Assembly (NCBI GenBank): GCA_002348315.1
Contig: DEAW01000035.1
Location: forward strand, 1-7,201
Reading direction: 5' to 3'
DNA from: Planctomycetaceae bacterium UBA2972
GTDB taxonomy: Bacteria; Planctomycetota; Planctomycetia; Pirellulales; Pirellulaceae
Length of the DNA: 7,201 nt
The notes under the pieces were generated by a model. The model was given only the letters and a program-made list of their open reading frames with translations. It did no database searches and was not told where the DNA came from. The translations under genes and the position numbers were made by a program. Positions 1 through 6,521 of this stretch are shown in pieces (positions within the stretch are counted from its first letter, which is position 1; each line of letters opens with the position of its first letter).

Positions 1-1
1 C

Positions 2-757
2 ATCTATCGAGTTGAGGGGCATGCGATTGCCAATCCCAGCAAGAGGCCTGGCTCGACTAAAATATCGCCGGTCGATTATGGCCCTAAAGAGATTACGTCG
101 CAATTTTCCAAAGTGGTGCTAAGTGAAAAAGACCGTTTGCGAGGAGGCTTGCTGACGCAGGCGGGCTTCATGTTGATGACGACCAATAATGGTGAATATA
201 CCAATCCGTTTTATCGGGGTGCGTGGGTGTTGAAGAGTTTTTATGGTGATCCGTTAGAGACTCCGGCAGATCTGGAAATCTCAGCCTTAAGCCCACCGAC
301 CACCACGGCGACGATTAAGCAGACGATCGATGCGCATCGAGAGAACAAGAGTTGCAATAGCTGCCACCGAAAGATGGATCCACTGGGAATTGCTCTAGAG
401 AATTTCGACGTGATGGGACGTTGGCGTGATCAGTACACAGACGTTGTGAATTACAATCTTTCCAGTAATTCGAGTGGTGAGAAAGCTGAAAGTTTCCCTG
501 TTGATGCCAAAACCGTTCATATGGACGGCCGGGAGTTCTCTGGCCCACAAGGTCTGAAGAAGATCTTGCTGGAGGATAAGGATAAGTTCTCGCGAGTGTT
601 CTCGGAGAACTTGCTGTCTTATGGTTTAGCTCGCCAGCTTACCTTCCAGGATCGCGATACGCTAACGTTGCTCCATGAACAAGCCGCTGAAGCAGACTAT
701 CGCTTACGAGATATCATGCTGGCGATAATCTCTTCTGAGTATTTCACTCGGCGTTAA
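2..757 (+). CDS. DUF1592/DUF1588/DUF1585 cytochrome-c-like protein, 3' part
   Basis: The frame is open from the left edge, so this is the last 251 residues of a longer gene; the GTG at 113 is internal, not the start. Family members are usually several hundred residues longer, with an N-terminal cytochrome-like region and DUF1587, DUF1595 and DUF1592 ahead of what is seen here. Visible are the DUF1588 signature RGGLLTQAGF (about residues 46-56), an RGAWVL segment, the haem-type motif CNSCH (118-122, bases 353-367) followed by KMDPLGIALENFD and GRWRD, then a C-terminal DUF1585 block with SENLLSYGLARQLTFQDRD and a final SSEYFTRR. CxxCH implies covalent haem and hence a location outside the cytoplasm, but the leader is off the window. 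The function of the family is not established. It faces the DUF1501 gene tail to tail. Family assignment is strong; a role in electron transfer is inferred. Confidence 0.9.
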   Translation: MYRVEGHAIANPSKRPGSTKISPVDYGPKEITSQFSKVVLSEKDRLRGGLLTQAGFMLMTTNNGEYTNPFYRGAWVLKSFYGDPLETPADLEISALSPPTTTATIKQTIDAHRENKSCNSCHRKMDPLGIALENFDVMGRWRDQYTDVVNYNLSSNSSGEKAESFPVDAKTVHMDGREFSGPQGLKKILLEDKDKFSRVFSENLLSYGLARQLTFQDRDTLTLLHEQAAEADYRLRDIMLAIISSEYFTRR

Positions 758-795
758 AAAGAGCGGTTGGTTGAGATAGGGCTGCAACCCGGCTC
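756..795 (-). terminator. Probable intrinsic terminator of the DUF1501 gene
   Basis: Read on the minus strand, GAGC and GGTTG (separated by a 2-base CG bulge) pair with CAACC and GCTC across a loop of about 15 bases, giving a 9-bp stem followed at once by TTTTT (756-760). It lies about 100 bases past the stop of the minus-strand DUF1501 gene, the right side for rho-independent termination of that transcript. It also overlaps the stop codon of the opposing DUF1592-family gene, whose own transcript would have the stem without a U-tract. The loop is long and the stem bulged, so this is moderate evidence only. Confidence 0.4.
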
Positions 796-892
796 AAAGC
801 ATTTGAGATCCTCGACGGCGATTATCTTAATACGCCCGCCCTGCTCTTGGACTGCAATAATTGAGTTAAGCATTTGGTTTAGACTGGATCTT

Positions 893-2281
893 TTATCCAA
901 ACAAGTCCAGAACAGGTTTGCCGGTTGAAAGCTGATGGGATTCTTCGCGCCCTTGAATCACGGTATGCGGATCTATTCCCAGGGCATCATAAATCGTCGC
1001 GCTGAAGTCTGCCGGTGACACCGGGTTTTCAGTTACGTATTCAGCAAAACGGTCCGTTCTGCCATAAATACTGCCGCCTTTGACACCGGCACCAGCCATT
1101 AGCAGAGTGAAGGCATGAGGCCAATGCTCGCGGCCGGGCGTTGCAAACATCGAACTGATGCGAGGGCTACGCCCGAATTCTCCCATCCAGATAACCAGAG
1201 TATCATCCAGTAACCCGCGTTGGTGCATGTCCTCCAGCAAGGCAGCGAAAGTGCGGTCAGCTCGAGGCATCAGGCTATCTTTAATTAGCGGAAAGTGATT
1301 GCGGTGCGTGTCCCACGGATTGTTTACAAGCATCGGCTCCCAGTTGGGACCCCAGTCCTGGATTTCCTTGCCCCAATAGACAGTGACAAACCGAGCACCA
1401 GCTTCAACCAGTCGGCGTGCTAATAACGTCGATTGCCCATGACGGTCACGGCCATACGCTGCATGCGTTTGGTCAGATTCCTGAGATAGATCAAACGCCT
1501 GTTGGATTGACGGTTGCTCAAGGATGCCCAGCACACGTTGTTGTAACGCCTGGAACTCACTGGATTCACGGGTGCTGTTATTTAATGCGTTATTCTGCAA
1601 CTTACCGAGCAGGTTGAAACGACCTTTTAGGCCGGTTTCCGTAGCATTGGCCAGTCGTCCGAGATCCGGCGGAACGACCGTTCCACTGCGGGTTACATGT
1701 ACGGGGAACGGGTTCCATCGGGCACCAAGCCTTCCGGCATTTTGACCGGGGAGCATCCTGGCATCAATTCGCATCGGCTCAGGGATTTCGATAGAAGCTG
1801 GTAGCGTCGTAGGATGTTTCTCAGCTTTATAAAAACTACTGGCAATGTGCGGATGATCAGTCGGTTCGACTTTTAATCCGCCTGCTTTAATGTTATGCCG
1901 ATATCCGGTCAGCATGTGATACACCGCCTGGTCATGTGGAATATCTTTATGCGTCATTGATCGAATCTGGGCCACGTGATGCATTTGTTTTGCCAACTTC
2001 GGCAGGTATTCGCCAACAACGATTCCCGGAACGGATGTTTGAATAGGTGAGCCCGGCCCTCTGATTTCAGCCGGTGCGTCAGGCTTCAGATCAAATAAAT
2101 CAATGTGAGGCGGTCCTCCATCCATGTGGAGCAACAGTACCGACTTCGCTCGGGCTTTGCTGGAAATTGGTGTGACTCCTGCGAGCGGATCAAGCAGGCT
2201 CAGCGAGGACACAGCACCACCGGCCAGTGCGACGGCTTGCCGTCGATTAAGCATCGAAGCGTTCTTGAGGGTTCGCGTCAT
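893..2281 (-). CDS. DUF1501 family protein with Tat-like leader
   Basis: A complete 462-residue member of the DUF1501 family, which belongs to the alkaline phosphatase/sulfatase-like fold and is abundant in planctomycetes; no substrate is known. The N-terminus has a twin-arginine-type leader (RRQ at residues 13-15, then a hydrophobic stretch AVALAGGAVSSLSLL), so export is likely. Core signatures are LLHMDGGPPHIDLFDLKP (about 50-67), YGRDRHGQSTLLARRL (276-291), WDTHRNHF (323-330), VIWMGEFGRSPRI (363-375), GREHWPHAF (383-391) and a C-terminal block near VSPADFSATIYDALGIDP. Asp and His residues in these blocks are probable metal ligands by analogy with the fold. An in-frame TAA 27 bases upstream makes ATG at 2281 the longest possible start. 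ATG at 2254 (MLNRRQ) gives a more typical Tat leader and may be the real one. Neither start has a good Shine-Dalgarno; the bases before 2281 read CACCTCCTC, the reverse of one. Confidence 0.93.
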   Translation of the reverse strand: MTRTLKNASMLNRRQAVALAGGAVSSLSLLDPLAGVTPISSKARAKSVLLLHMDGGPPHIDLFDLKPDAPAEIRGPGSPIQTSVPGIVVGEYLPKLAKQMHHVAQIRSMTHKDIPHDQAVYHMLTGYRHNIKAGGLKVEPTDHPHIASSFYKAEKHPTTLPASIEIPEPMRIDARMLPGQNAGRLGARWNPFPVHVTRSGTVVPPDLGRLANATETGLKGRFNLLGKLQNNALNNSTRESSEFQALQQRVLGILEQPSIQQAFDLSQESDQTHAAYGRDRHGQSTLLARRLVEAGARFVTVYWGKEIQDWGPNWEPMLVNNPWDTHRNHFPLIKDSLMPRADRTFAALLEDMHQRGLLDDTLVIWMGEFGRSPRISSMFATPGREHWPHAFTLLMAGAGVKGGSIYGRTDRFAEYVTENPVSPADFSATIYDALGIDPHTVIQGREESHQLSTGKPVLDLFG

Positions 2282-2330
2282 GAGGAGGTGGAGGGTTTGA
2301 TGGATTTACCGGAATCAGTAGACGCATATC

Positions 2331-2336
2331 ATTATA
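2331..2336 (-). promoter_or_regulatory. Candidate -10 box for the DUF1501 gene
   Basis: On the minus strand the sequence is a perfect TATAAT, about 50 bases upstream of the ATG at 2281. No good -35 hexamer is found 16-18 bases further upstream (around 2353-2360 reads AACCCC or similar) and there is no extended TGn motif. It is a plausible but incomplete promoter. Confidence 0.25.
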
Positions 2337-2517
2337 CCCGAAGCCAACAGGATGGGGTTTGGGATTCTAAGAGGGCAAGGCCAGGAGGCGTTTCATTAGC
2401 AGGGTCAGACAATGACGCCATGCCAAAATCAACGCGAAGACGACATTTAAAATGTGACTAGAGGTGTGAAGCAGCGTGCCCCGGTGAAATCGTTCTACAA
2501 CAATAGGGTCAGTGTAG

Positions 2518-2546
2518 TTGACTGCGAACTTCGGCAATTTTATATT
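2518..2546 (+). promoter_or_regulatory. Sigma70-type promoter for the PurC-like gene
   Basis: TTGACT (2518-2523) matches five of six -35 consensus bases. It is followed by exactly 17 bases and then TATATT (2541-2546), five of six for -10. The predicted start of transcription near 2553 leaves a leader of about 58 bases before the ATG at 2611. This is the best promoter in the window, and it suggests the PurC-like gene is transcribed on its own as a housekeeping-type unit. Confidence 0.6.
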
Positions 2547-2600
2547 GCATTCTTACCCGTAGGAATTGGGTGTTTAGAGAATAAACTCTGCCAGCGATTT

Positions 2601-2604
2601 GGAG
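2601..2604 (+). promoter_or_regulatory. Ribosome binding site deciding the start at 2611
   Basis: GGAG lies six bases before ATG 2611, ideal spacing. The alternative in-frame TTG at 2599 would put this site inside the coding sequence and has no site of its own, so the ATG is chosen. Confidence 0.6.
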
Positions 2605-2610
2605 AATCAC

Positions 2611-3663
2611 ATGCTTAACGACAATGAAATCAGAGACCTTGTAAGTGAATATGGATCTCGCGTAAATGAAGGCAGGACGATCAAGCAAATTATCGAAGAC
2701 GGCGACCTTCCGCAACTTGCAGGTTCCACTGTGCTTGAAGGTAAAGTGTCGGACTCTGTTTTCAGCGACAGTCTGACAACCAAAGATGGCGTGCCAATTC
2801 GTCTTATGTTTCGCGGAAACAGGATTTCCACGCACGACGTAAACAGAGGAGCTATTCCTTTTAAAGATCAGGTCTTAGCTCAGAATCACGACTTCATGCT
2901 GAGTTTGGTAAAGGACACGCTTGGTTCATCTCAATTCCATGTTGACGGCTTGCTGCCATCATCGACGGTTATTCCCGCTGAAAACCTGAATCTGCTAATG
3001 GTGGAAAATGTGCAGCGGATGTACATGGCAGAAAGTTCCACTTCGACTTCGCTGTATCAACATTGGCTTAAAGCCAAAGAGGAAGGCGTGTCTGTATTGG
3101 AGTATGCCGGGCATTCGATATCCGTGGATTCGCTTAGTCCAAACGGTAAGCTTCCTTATTTGATGGATACTCCGTCAACCAAAGACAAGGTCGATCGTAC
3201 GATCGACCCGGCCTATCTGTTCGAAAACAATGTTTGCACTGTAGCTCAGTATCAAGAGTTGCGTAACGCATCGATTATGGCTTTTGGTATCGTGTCACAG
3301 GCAATGCGTGAAAAAGGTATGGTCTTAGTCGACACGAAAACAGAACATGGCGTTAACACGTCAAACCAAATCGTTGCGGCTGATGAGCTTTATACTATGG
3401 ACTCATCACGATTCTGGAAACTCGCTGACGACGGATCTCTCATGGAGCGTGACGGTAAGCCAGTCTCGTTTTCTAAAGAGTTTGCCCGCGGCATGGTTAA
3501 AGATGTCAATATGCAGTTTTCGACTGAGCAGAGCAACGAAATTGCGGAACGATATATCGTCGGGTTACAGCACTTAACCAATACAGCTTTTGAACCGGAT
3601 CTGCGTCCACGTGATCAACGTATCATCGAATCTACCAACATGATTCTCGATGCCTTAACGTAA
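2611..3663 (+). CDS. SAICAR synthetase (PurC) homologue, divergent
   Basis: This 350-residue protein resembles phosphoribosylaminoimidazole-succinocarboxamide synthase, which joins aspartate to CAIR using ATP in purine synthesis. Family signatures occur in order: GKVSD (44-48, the ATP-loop GKxRD), RISTHD (71-76, for RISAFD), GAIPFKDQVLAQ (80-91), VQRMYMAESSTSTSLYQHW (134-152, for the VVRGYLTGSTSTSLW-type segment), KLPYLMDTPSTK (180-191), LVDTKTEHG (239-247), ADELYTMDSSRFW (257-269) and a C-terminal SFSKEFARG block. Compared from memory with E. coli PurC, the counterparts of phosphate- and substrate-contact residues Arg94, Ser100 and Arg199 remain (R136, S142, R267), as do Asp and Lys of VDxKxE (D241, K243). 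Changed positions include Arg of GKxRD to Ser and Gly of the TGS loop to Glu. It is full length, not decayed. It is cytoplasmic and has its own promoter. It could be the genome's purine enzyme or a paralogue used elsewhere; the divergence leaves this open, so no symbol is given. Confidence 0.85.
   Translation: MLNDNEIRDLVSEYGSRVNEGRTIKQIIEDGDLPQLAGSTVLEGKVSDSVFSDSLTTKDGVPIRLMFRGNRISTHDVNRGAIPFKDQVLAQNHDFMLSLVKDTLGSSQFHVDGLLPSSTVIPAENLNLLMVENVQRMYMAESSTSTSLYQHWLKAKEEGVSVLEYAGHSISVDSLSPNGKLPYLMDTPSTKDKVDRTIDPAYLFENNVCTVAQYQELRNASIMAFGIVSQAMREKGMVLVDTKTEHGVNTSNQIVAADELYTMDSSRFWKLADDGSLMERDGKPVSFSKEFARGMVKDVNMQFSTEQSNEIAERYIVGLQHLTNTAFEPDLRPRDQRIIESTNMILDALT
3189..3208. repeat. 20-bp perfect palindrome inside the PurC-like gene
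   Basis: The half-site GGTCGATCGT is followed immediately by its exact reverse complement, with the centre between 3198 and 3199. It includes two CGATCG and two GATC sites. It encodes part of KDKVDRTIDP, a segment after the KLPxxxxTPSTK motif that is not tightly constrained. It could be a protein-binding site, a cruciform or hairpin, or chance. Confidence 0.6.
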
Positions 3664-4056
3664 TTCGGAATGGTTTTCATTTAGAACTCAGAAGCGCAGA
3701 GCCATTTGCGGTCGGATACAGTTGGTAGTCGGCAGAGACTTGCTGCGGAATGCCTGCTACAAATTGGCTTCCTCATGTGCGACAGCTGACAATCAAAGGT
3801 TGTGACGAAGGCTATATTCGAGATTTCTAAACCCTTAAACTGGTTTTAACCGGAAGGCTGGTGCGTTCACGCATCGTGTTACTTTGAGGTGTGACCTTAC
3901 GAAGAAACGATGCACGATTGCGGAGCTGCACTTAGTGGGTTTTATCCTCTGGTAGCTTTGTACCTGTGGTGTGATTCAGGGCATTTATGATTGCTTGCTG
4001 TCGGAATTCGATGAGTAAACCAGGTAACTTTATGTAAAACGAAACGGTCAGTAATA
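3664..4056. other. Non-coding spacer
   Basis: About 390 bases between the PurC-like and M19 genes without a convincing open frame on either strand. A minus-strand frame overlapping the start of the M19 gene has low-complexity content and no ribosome site. The only notable structure is an imperfect hairpin at 3871-3913. I found neither a clear terminator with a U-tract after the PurC-like stop nor a promoter of consensus quality before the M19 gene. Confidence 0.55.
3871..3913 (+). repeat. Imperfect hairpin in the spacer
   Basis: GCATCGT (3871-3877) pairs perfectly with ACGATGC (3907-3913). Inside, CTT pairs with AAG, and TGAGGT (3885-3890) pairs with ACCTTA (3894-3899, one G-U) around a GTG loop. 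The total is about 16 pairs over 43 bases with small internal loops. There is no U-tract on the plus side, so it is not a classic terminator. It may be a structured leader, a binding site, or chance. Confidence 0.35.
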
Positions 4057-5376
4057 ATGAATCATCTTCCCCGTCGACAATTTCTGCAAATAGCTTCGGC
4101 AGCAACAGCTTTAGCTTTCGGTAATTCCAGCACAATGGCAGATCAACCTGCTGTGGATCGACTCACCCAACGTCTCAACCCGAAGATTGCCGGTTATCGA
4201 GAGGCAGCTTTAAAAGTCCTGAACCCTAATGCTCGCGATCTACAACACGGGTTAGAACTGCATGCAGACGCGATTGTGTTTGATTCGTACGGGTTTTCAC
4301 CTCGCGCGGCCGTTGACGGCGATGCCTTAAAAGCAGCAGTCGAAGCTGGCGCGTCGTCGGCTGAATTAGCTGATTTACGAGAAGACTCCAATATGACGCG
4401 TTATGTTGCCGATGCGGTGGAGCAGCAAGAGTACCGTGACGCCTGGCGAGCTAGCGGCGTTACCTGTGTTTTTCAGAACGCGGGGGAAGAGGGACAGGAT
4501 CCACTGCGACTTCTCAAACGACTTGCACGGTTTACCTATGTAACGGACCTAATGCGCGGCTTTGTTTCTAAGGCTGTCACACCAGAGGATATTGTTCAGG
4601 CCAAAAAAGAAAACCGCCATAGTCTCTGTTTCACGGGTAACGGAGTTCCTTTGACACAACAGTGGGTTTCTGTGCAGGACGAATTAAGGTACGTGAAGAT
4701 CTTTTATCAGCTGGGTATCCGGATGATGCACCTGACTTACCAGCGTCGTAACATGATTGGAGACGGTTGTGCCGAGAAAGCGAATGCTGGTCTTTCAGAT
4801 TTTGGACACAGTGCGATAGCAGAAATGAATCGGATCGGCGTGATTCCGGATTGTGCTCATTCCGGCTGGCAGACCAGTCTGGACGCGGCAAAATCGTCGA
4901 GCAAACCGGTTGTAGCGAGTCACAGTACGGTGGCGGCCATTCACCCTCATATTCGCAGTAAACCGGATGAGGTGATCCGGGCGATTGCCGATAGCGGTGG
5001 GTATTTGGGAGTGTGTTGTATTCCGCGGTTTCTTCGTGGCAGCGGAGATCTTAATCAGCTTTTGAATCACGTGGACTATATGGTAGAGAAATTCGGTGCC
5101 GATCACGTTGCGATTGGTACTGACGTTGCTTATATGTCTCAAAATGACGGAGCGGAACGGCGAAAGATTCCATCCCGCGGTCGCCGTCGTAAAGAATTCC
5201 GTTCGTTGTGGCCGGATGATCCCTTTGCCACCACATCTATAATGTCAGACAGCATGGCCTGGACGAATTGGCCCTTGTTTACGGTTGGGCTGGTACAACG
5301 AGGCTACAGTGATGATGATATCCGCAAGATCATCGGCGGCAATGTAATGCGAGTGCTTGGTGATAGCTTGGGCTAA
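4057..5376 (+). CDS. Tat-exported peptidase M19 (membrane dipeptidase) homologue
   Basis: This 439-residue protein starts with a twin-arginine leader (PRRQFLQIASAATALAFG, residues 5-22), so export is predicted. The body matches peptidase M19, the renal/membrane dipeptidase branch of the amidohydrolase superfamily, usually a two-zinc enzyme that cleaves dipeptides. Recognisable blocks are YQLGIRMMHLTY (217-228), AGLSDFGHSAIAEMNRIGVIPDCAHSG (244-270, His268), VVASHS (285-290, His289), HIRSKPDEVIRAI (298-310, Arg300), HVAIGTD (350-356, Asp356) and RGYSDDDIRKIIGGNVMRVL (415-434). By comparison with human DPEP1, the second zinc's histidines, the substrate arginine and the catalytic Asp are kept, but the DGHND motif reads FDSYGF (75-80) and the bridging Glu of VEGG is Thr193. 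The enzyme may bind one metal, or have another activity. No clear ribosome site precedes the ATG. Family assignment is firm; dipeptidase activity is doubtful. Confidence 0.9.
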   Translation: MNHLPRRQFLQIASAATALAFGNSSTMADQPAVDRLTQRLNPKIAGYREAALKVLNPNARDLQHGLELHADAIVFDSYGFSPRAAVDGDALKAAVEAGASSAELADLREDSNMTRYVADAVEQQEYRDAWRASGVTCVFQNAGEEGQDPLRLLKRLARFTYVTDLMRGFVSKAVTPEDIVQAKKENRHSLCFTGNGVPLTQQWVSVQDELRYVKIFYQLGIRMMHLTYQRRNMIGDGCAEKANAGLSDFGHSAIAEMNRIGVIPDCAHSGWQTSLDAAKSSSKPVVASHSTVAAIHPHIRSKPDEVIRAIADSGGYLGVCCIPRFLRGSGDLNQLLNHVDYMVEKFGADHVAIGTDVAYMSQNDGAERRKIPSRGRRRKEFRSLWPDDPFATTSIMSDSMAWTNWPLFTVGLVQRGYSDDDIRKIIGGNVMRVLGDSLG

Positions 5377-5612
5377 GAGAAGTCAGCTTACTGAGTGGCA
5401 ATTGTGTAGGCATGGTGTCGTTGTGCGTAGTAGACGGCACTCTGCTTACGGGACTTCGATCATGTTCAGCGATTCTTGTAAATCAAACGAGCGTTGGGCT
5501 CATTCAAACAGTTCCCGTTTGTGATTACATGAAAATATGAGTTAAATTGATGAAGACACATTTCCACAGCTTACGCATTAATCCAGCCTCTTTTAAAGTT
5601 GTCAGATCGAAG
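5377..5612. other. Intergenic region before the phosphoesterase gene
   Basis: No gene is seen. A weak nested pairing (CAAAC 5484-5488 with GTTTG 5517-5521, and inside it GAGC with GCTC around GTTGG) is present but has a large asymmetric loop. No promoter of consensus quality is found. If translation of the next gene starts at 5550, the last 63 bases are coding. Confidence 0.4.
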
Positions 5613-6521
5613 ATGAAAATTCGAATATTACTGCCTGCCTTAACCTTTTTATTTACTCTATCCCAAACAAGTGTTGGTGAACCTCTCATAGAAAAGGTTC
5701 CTGTTAGCACGACAACCGGAGTTAAATCTGGCACAAAATCGAAAAACGTAACGTTTTACGCTATGGGGGACGTACCCTACGCTCCAAACGAAGATCAGTT
5801 GTTGCCAAAACAGATAGCGGATTTGCCGTTAGATGGTCGTTTCCTAATTCATTTAGGTGACATAAAGGGCGGCGCGGCTCCTTGCAATGAAGAGGTTTAC
5901 ATAAAAGTTAGCTCGATGTTGCGAAAGGCAAAGCCGCCAACGTTTATCATACCGGGTGACAATGAATGGAATGATTGTACGAATCCGGAAGCTGCATGGA
6001 AGTACTGGGAAAAGTACTTCCATAATTTTGATGCTCACTGGAAATACGACTTCGCGGTCAAGCGTCAGAAAGCACGTAATGAAAACTTTTCCTTTAAGCT
6101 AAATGGCGTTCTGTTCGTTGGAATTAATCTTGTAGGCGGTCGCGTACATGATGCAGAAGAATGGAAAACTCGTCATGCTCAAAATGTAGACTGGATTGAA
6201 TTGTTAATGAAGCAAAACCGAGATGCGTGTCATGCACTTGTAATTTTTGGTCATGCCCATCCAATTGGAAATCATGGTGATTTCATTAATCCGTTTGTAA
6301 CGTTGGTGAAGGACTTCAAGATGCCAGTTTTGTATCTTCATGGAGATGGCCACAAATGGATCAAGGATAAGCCGTTTGGCACGGACTTAATCACACGTGT
6401 GCAGGTTGATCAGGGAGGGATCGCTCCCCCATTGAAGATTACAGTTCAATCGGATCCCAAGTCACCCTTTGTTTTTGACCGGCGGCTTCCACCGGTTCAA
6501 CAACCCACAACCGTAAAGTAG
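5613..6521 (+). CDS. Exported calcineurin-like metallophosphoesterase
   Basis: This 302-residue protein begins with a Sec-type signal peptide (MKIRILLPALTFLFTLSQTSVG, likely cleaved before EP). ATG 5613 is chosen because earlier in-frame starts (TTG 5547, ATG 5550) would put about 22 polar residues before the signal; GAG at 5539-5541 gives the 5550 start weak support, so the choice is not certain. The body has metallophosphoesterase motifs in order: YAMGDVPY (49-56), HLGDIKGG (80-87), IPGDNEWNDC (113-122), FGHAHP (212-217) and LHGDGHKW (242-249). These correspond to the metal-binding Asp, GDxx, GNH(E/D), His and GHxH positions, in variant form: GDNEW replaces GNHE, and GDIKGG lacks the usual last Asp. 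Cys91 and Cys122 could form a disulfide outside the cytoplasm. The substrate is unknown. The gene is 236 bases after the M19 gene, so co-transcription is possible but unproven. Confidence 0.82.
   Translation: MKIRILLPALTFLFTLSQTSVGEPLIEKVPVSTTTGVKSGTKSKNVTFYAMGDVPYAPNEDQLLPKQIADLPLDGRFLIHLGDIKGGAAPCNEEVYIKVSSMLRKAKPPTFIIPGDNEWNDCTNPEAAWKYWEKYFHNFDAHWKYDFAVKRQKARNENFSFKLNGVLFVGINLVGGRVHDAEEWKTRHAQNVDWIELLMKQNRDACHALVIFGHAHPIGNHGDFINPFVTLVKDFKMPVLYLHGDGHKWIKDKPFGTDLITRVQVDQGGIAPPLKITVQSDPKSPFVFDRRLPPVQQPTTVK
5996..6023. repeat. 11-bp perfect inverted repeat in the phosphoesterase gene
   Basis: ATGGAAGTACT (5996-6006) and its exact reverse complement AGTACTTCCAT (6013-6023) flank the 6-base spacer GGGAAA. 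The RNA could form an 11-pair stem. It lies in the codons for AWKYWEKYFHN, where the two Lys-Tyr pairs using AAG TAC contribute part of the symmetry. Confidence 0.6.

Larger units (their letters stand above)
2282..2610. other. Divergent intergenic region
   Basis: This roughly 330-base spacer separates the divergently transcribed DUF1501 and PurC-like genes. It holds a minus-strand -10 box at 2331-2336 and a plus-strand promoter at 2518-2546. It also contains a plus-strand 53-codon open frame (2300-2461) preceded by AGGAGGTG, treated as a finding because its coding status is unproven. Short repeats such as AGGGTCAG (at 2401 and 2505) are within chance expectation. No RNA gene or mobile element is visible. 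Confidence 0.6.

Noticed and set aside
327..340. 14-bp perfect palindrome TCGATGCGCATCGA in the DUF1592-family gene
   Set aside because: About one such palindrome is expected by chance every two windows of this size, and it encodes the sequence around DAHRE without any sign of separate selection.
885..899. Short hairpin TGGAT/ATCCA at the end of the DUF1501 gene
   Set aside because: Only five pairs with no U-tract on either side; the stem at 756-795 is a better terminator candidate.
2105..2461. 118-codon plus-strand open frame starting inside the DUF1501 gene
   Set aside because: Most of it is antisense to the conserved N-terminal half of DUF1501 and has no family resemblance; only its last 53 codons, with their own start signal, are kept as a finding.
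2599..2610. TTG start for the PurC-like gene, adding MENH
   Set aside because: The GGAG at 2601-2604 is ideally placed for ATG 2611 and would be inside the coding sequence otherwise.
3932..4135. 67-codon minus-strand frame before the M19 gene
   Set aside because: It overlaps the M19 start and Tat leader in antisense and shows no start signal or recognisable content.
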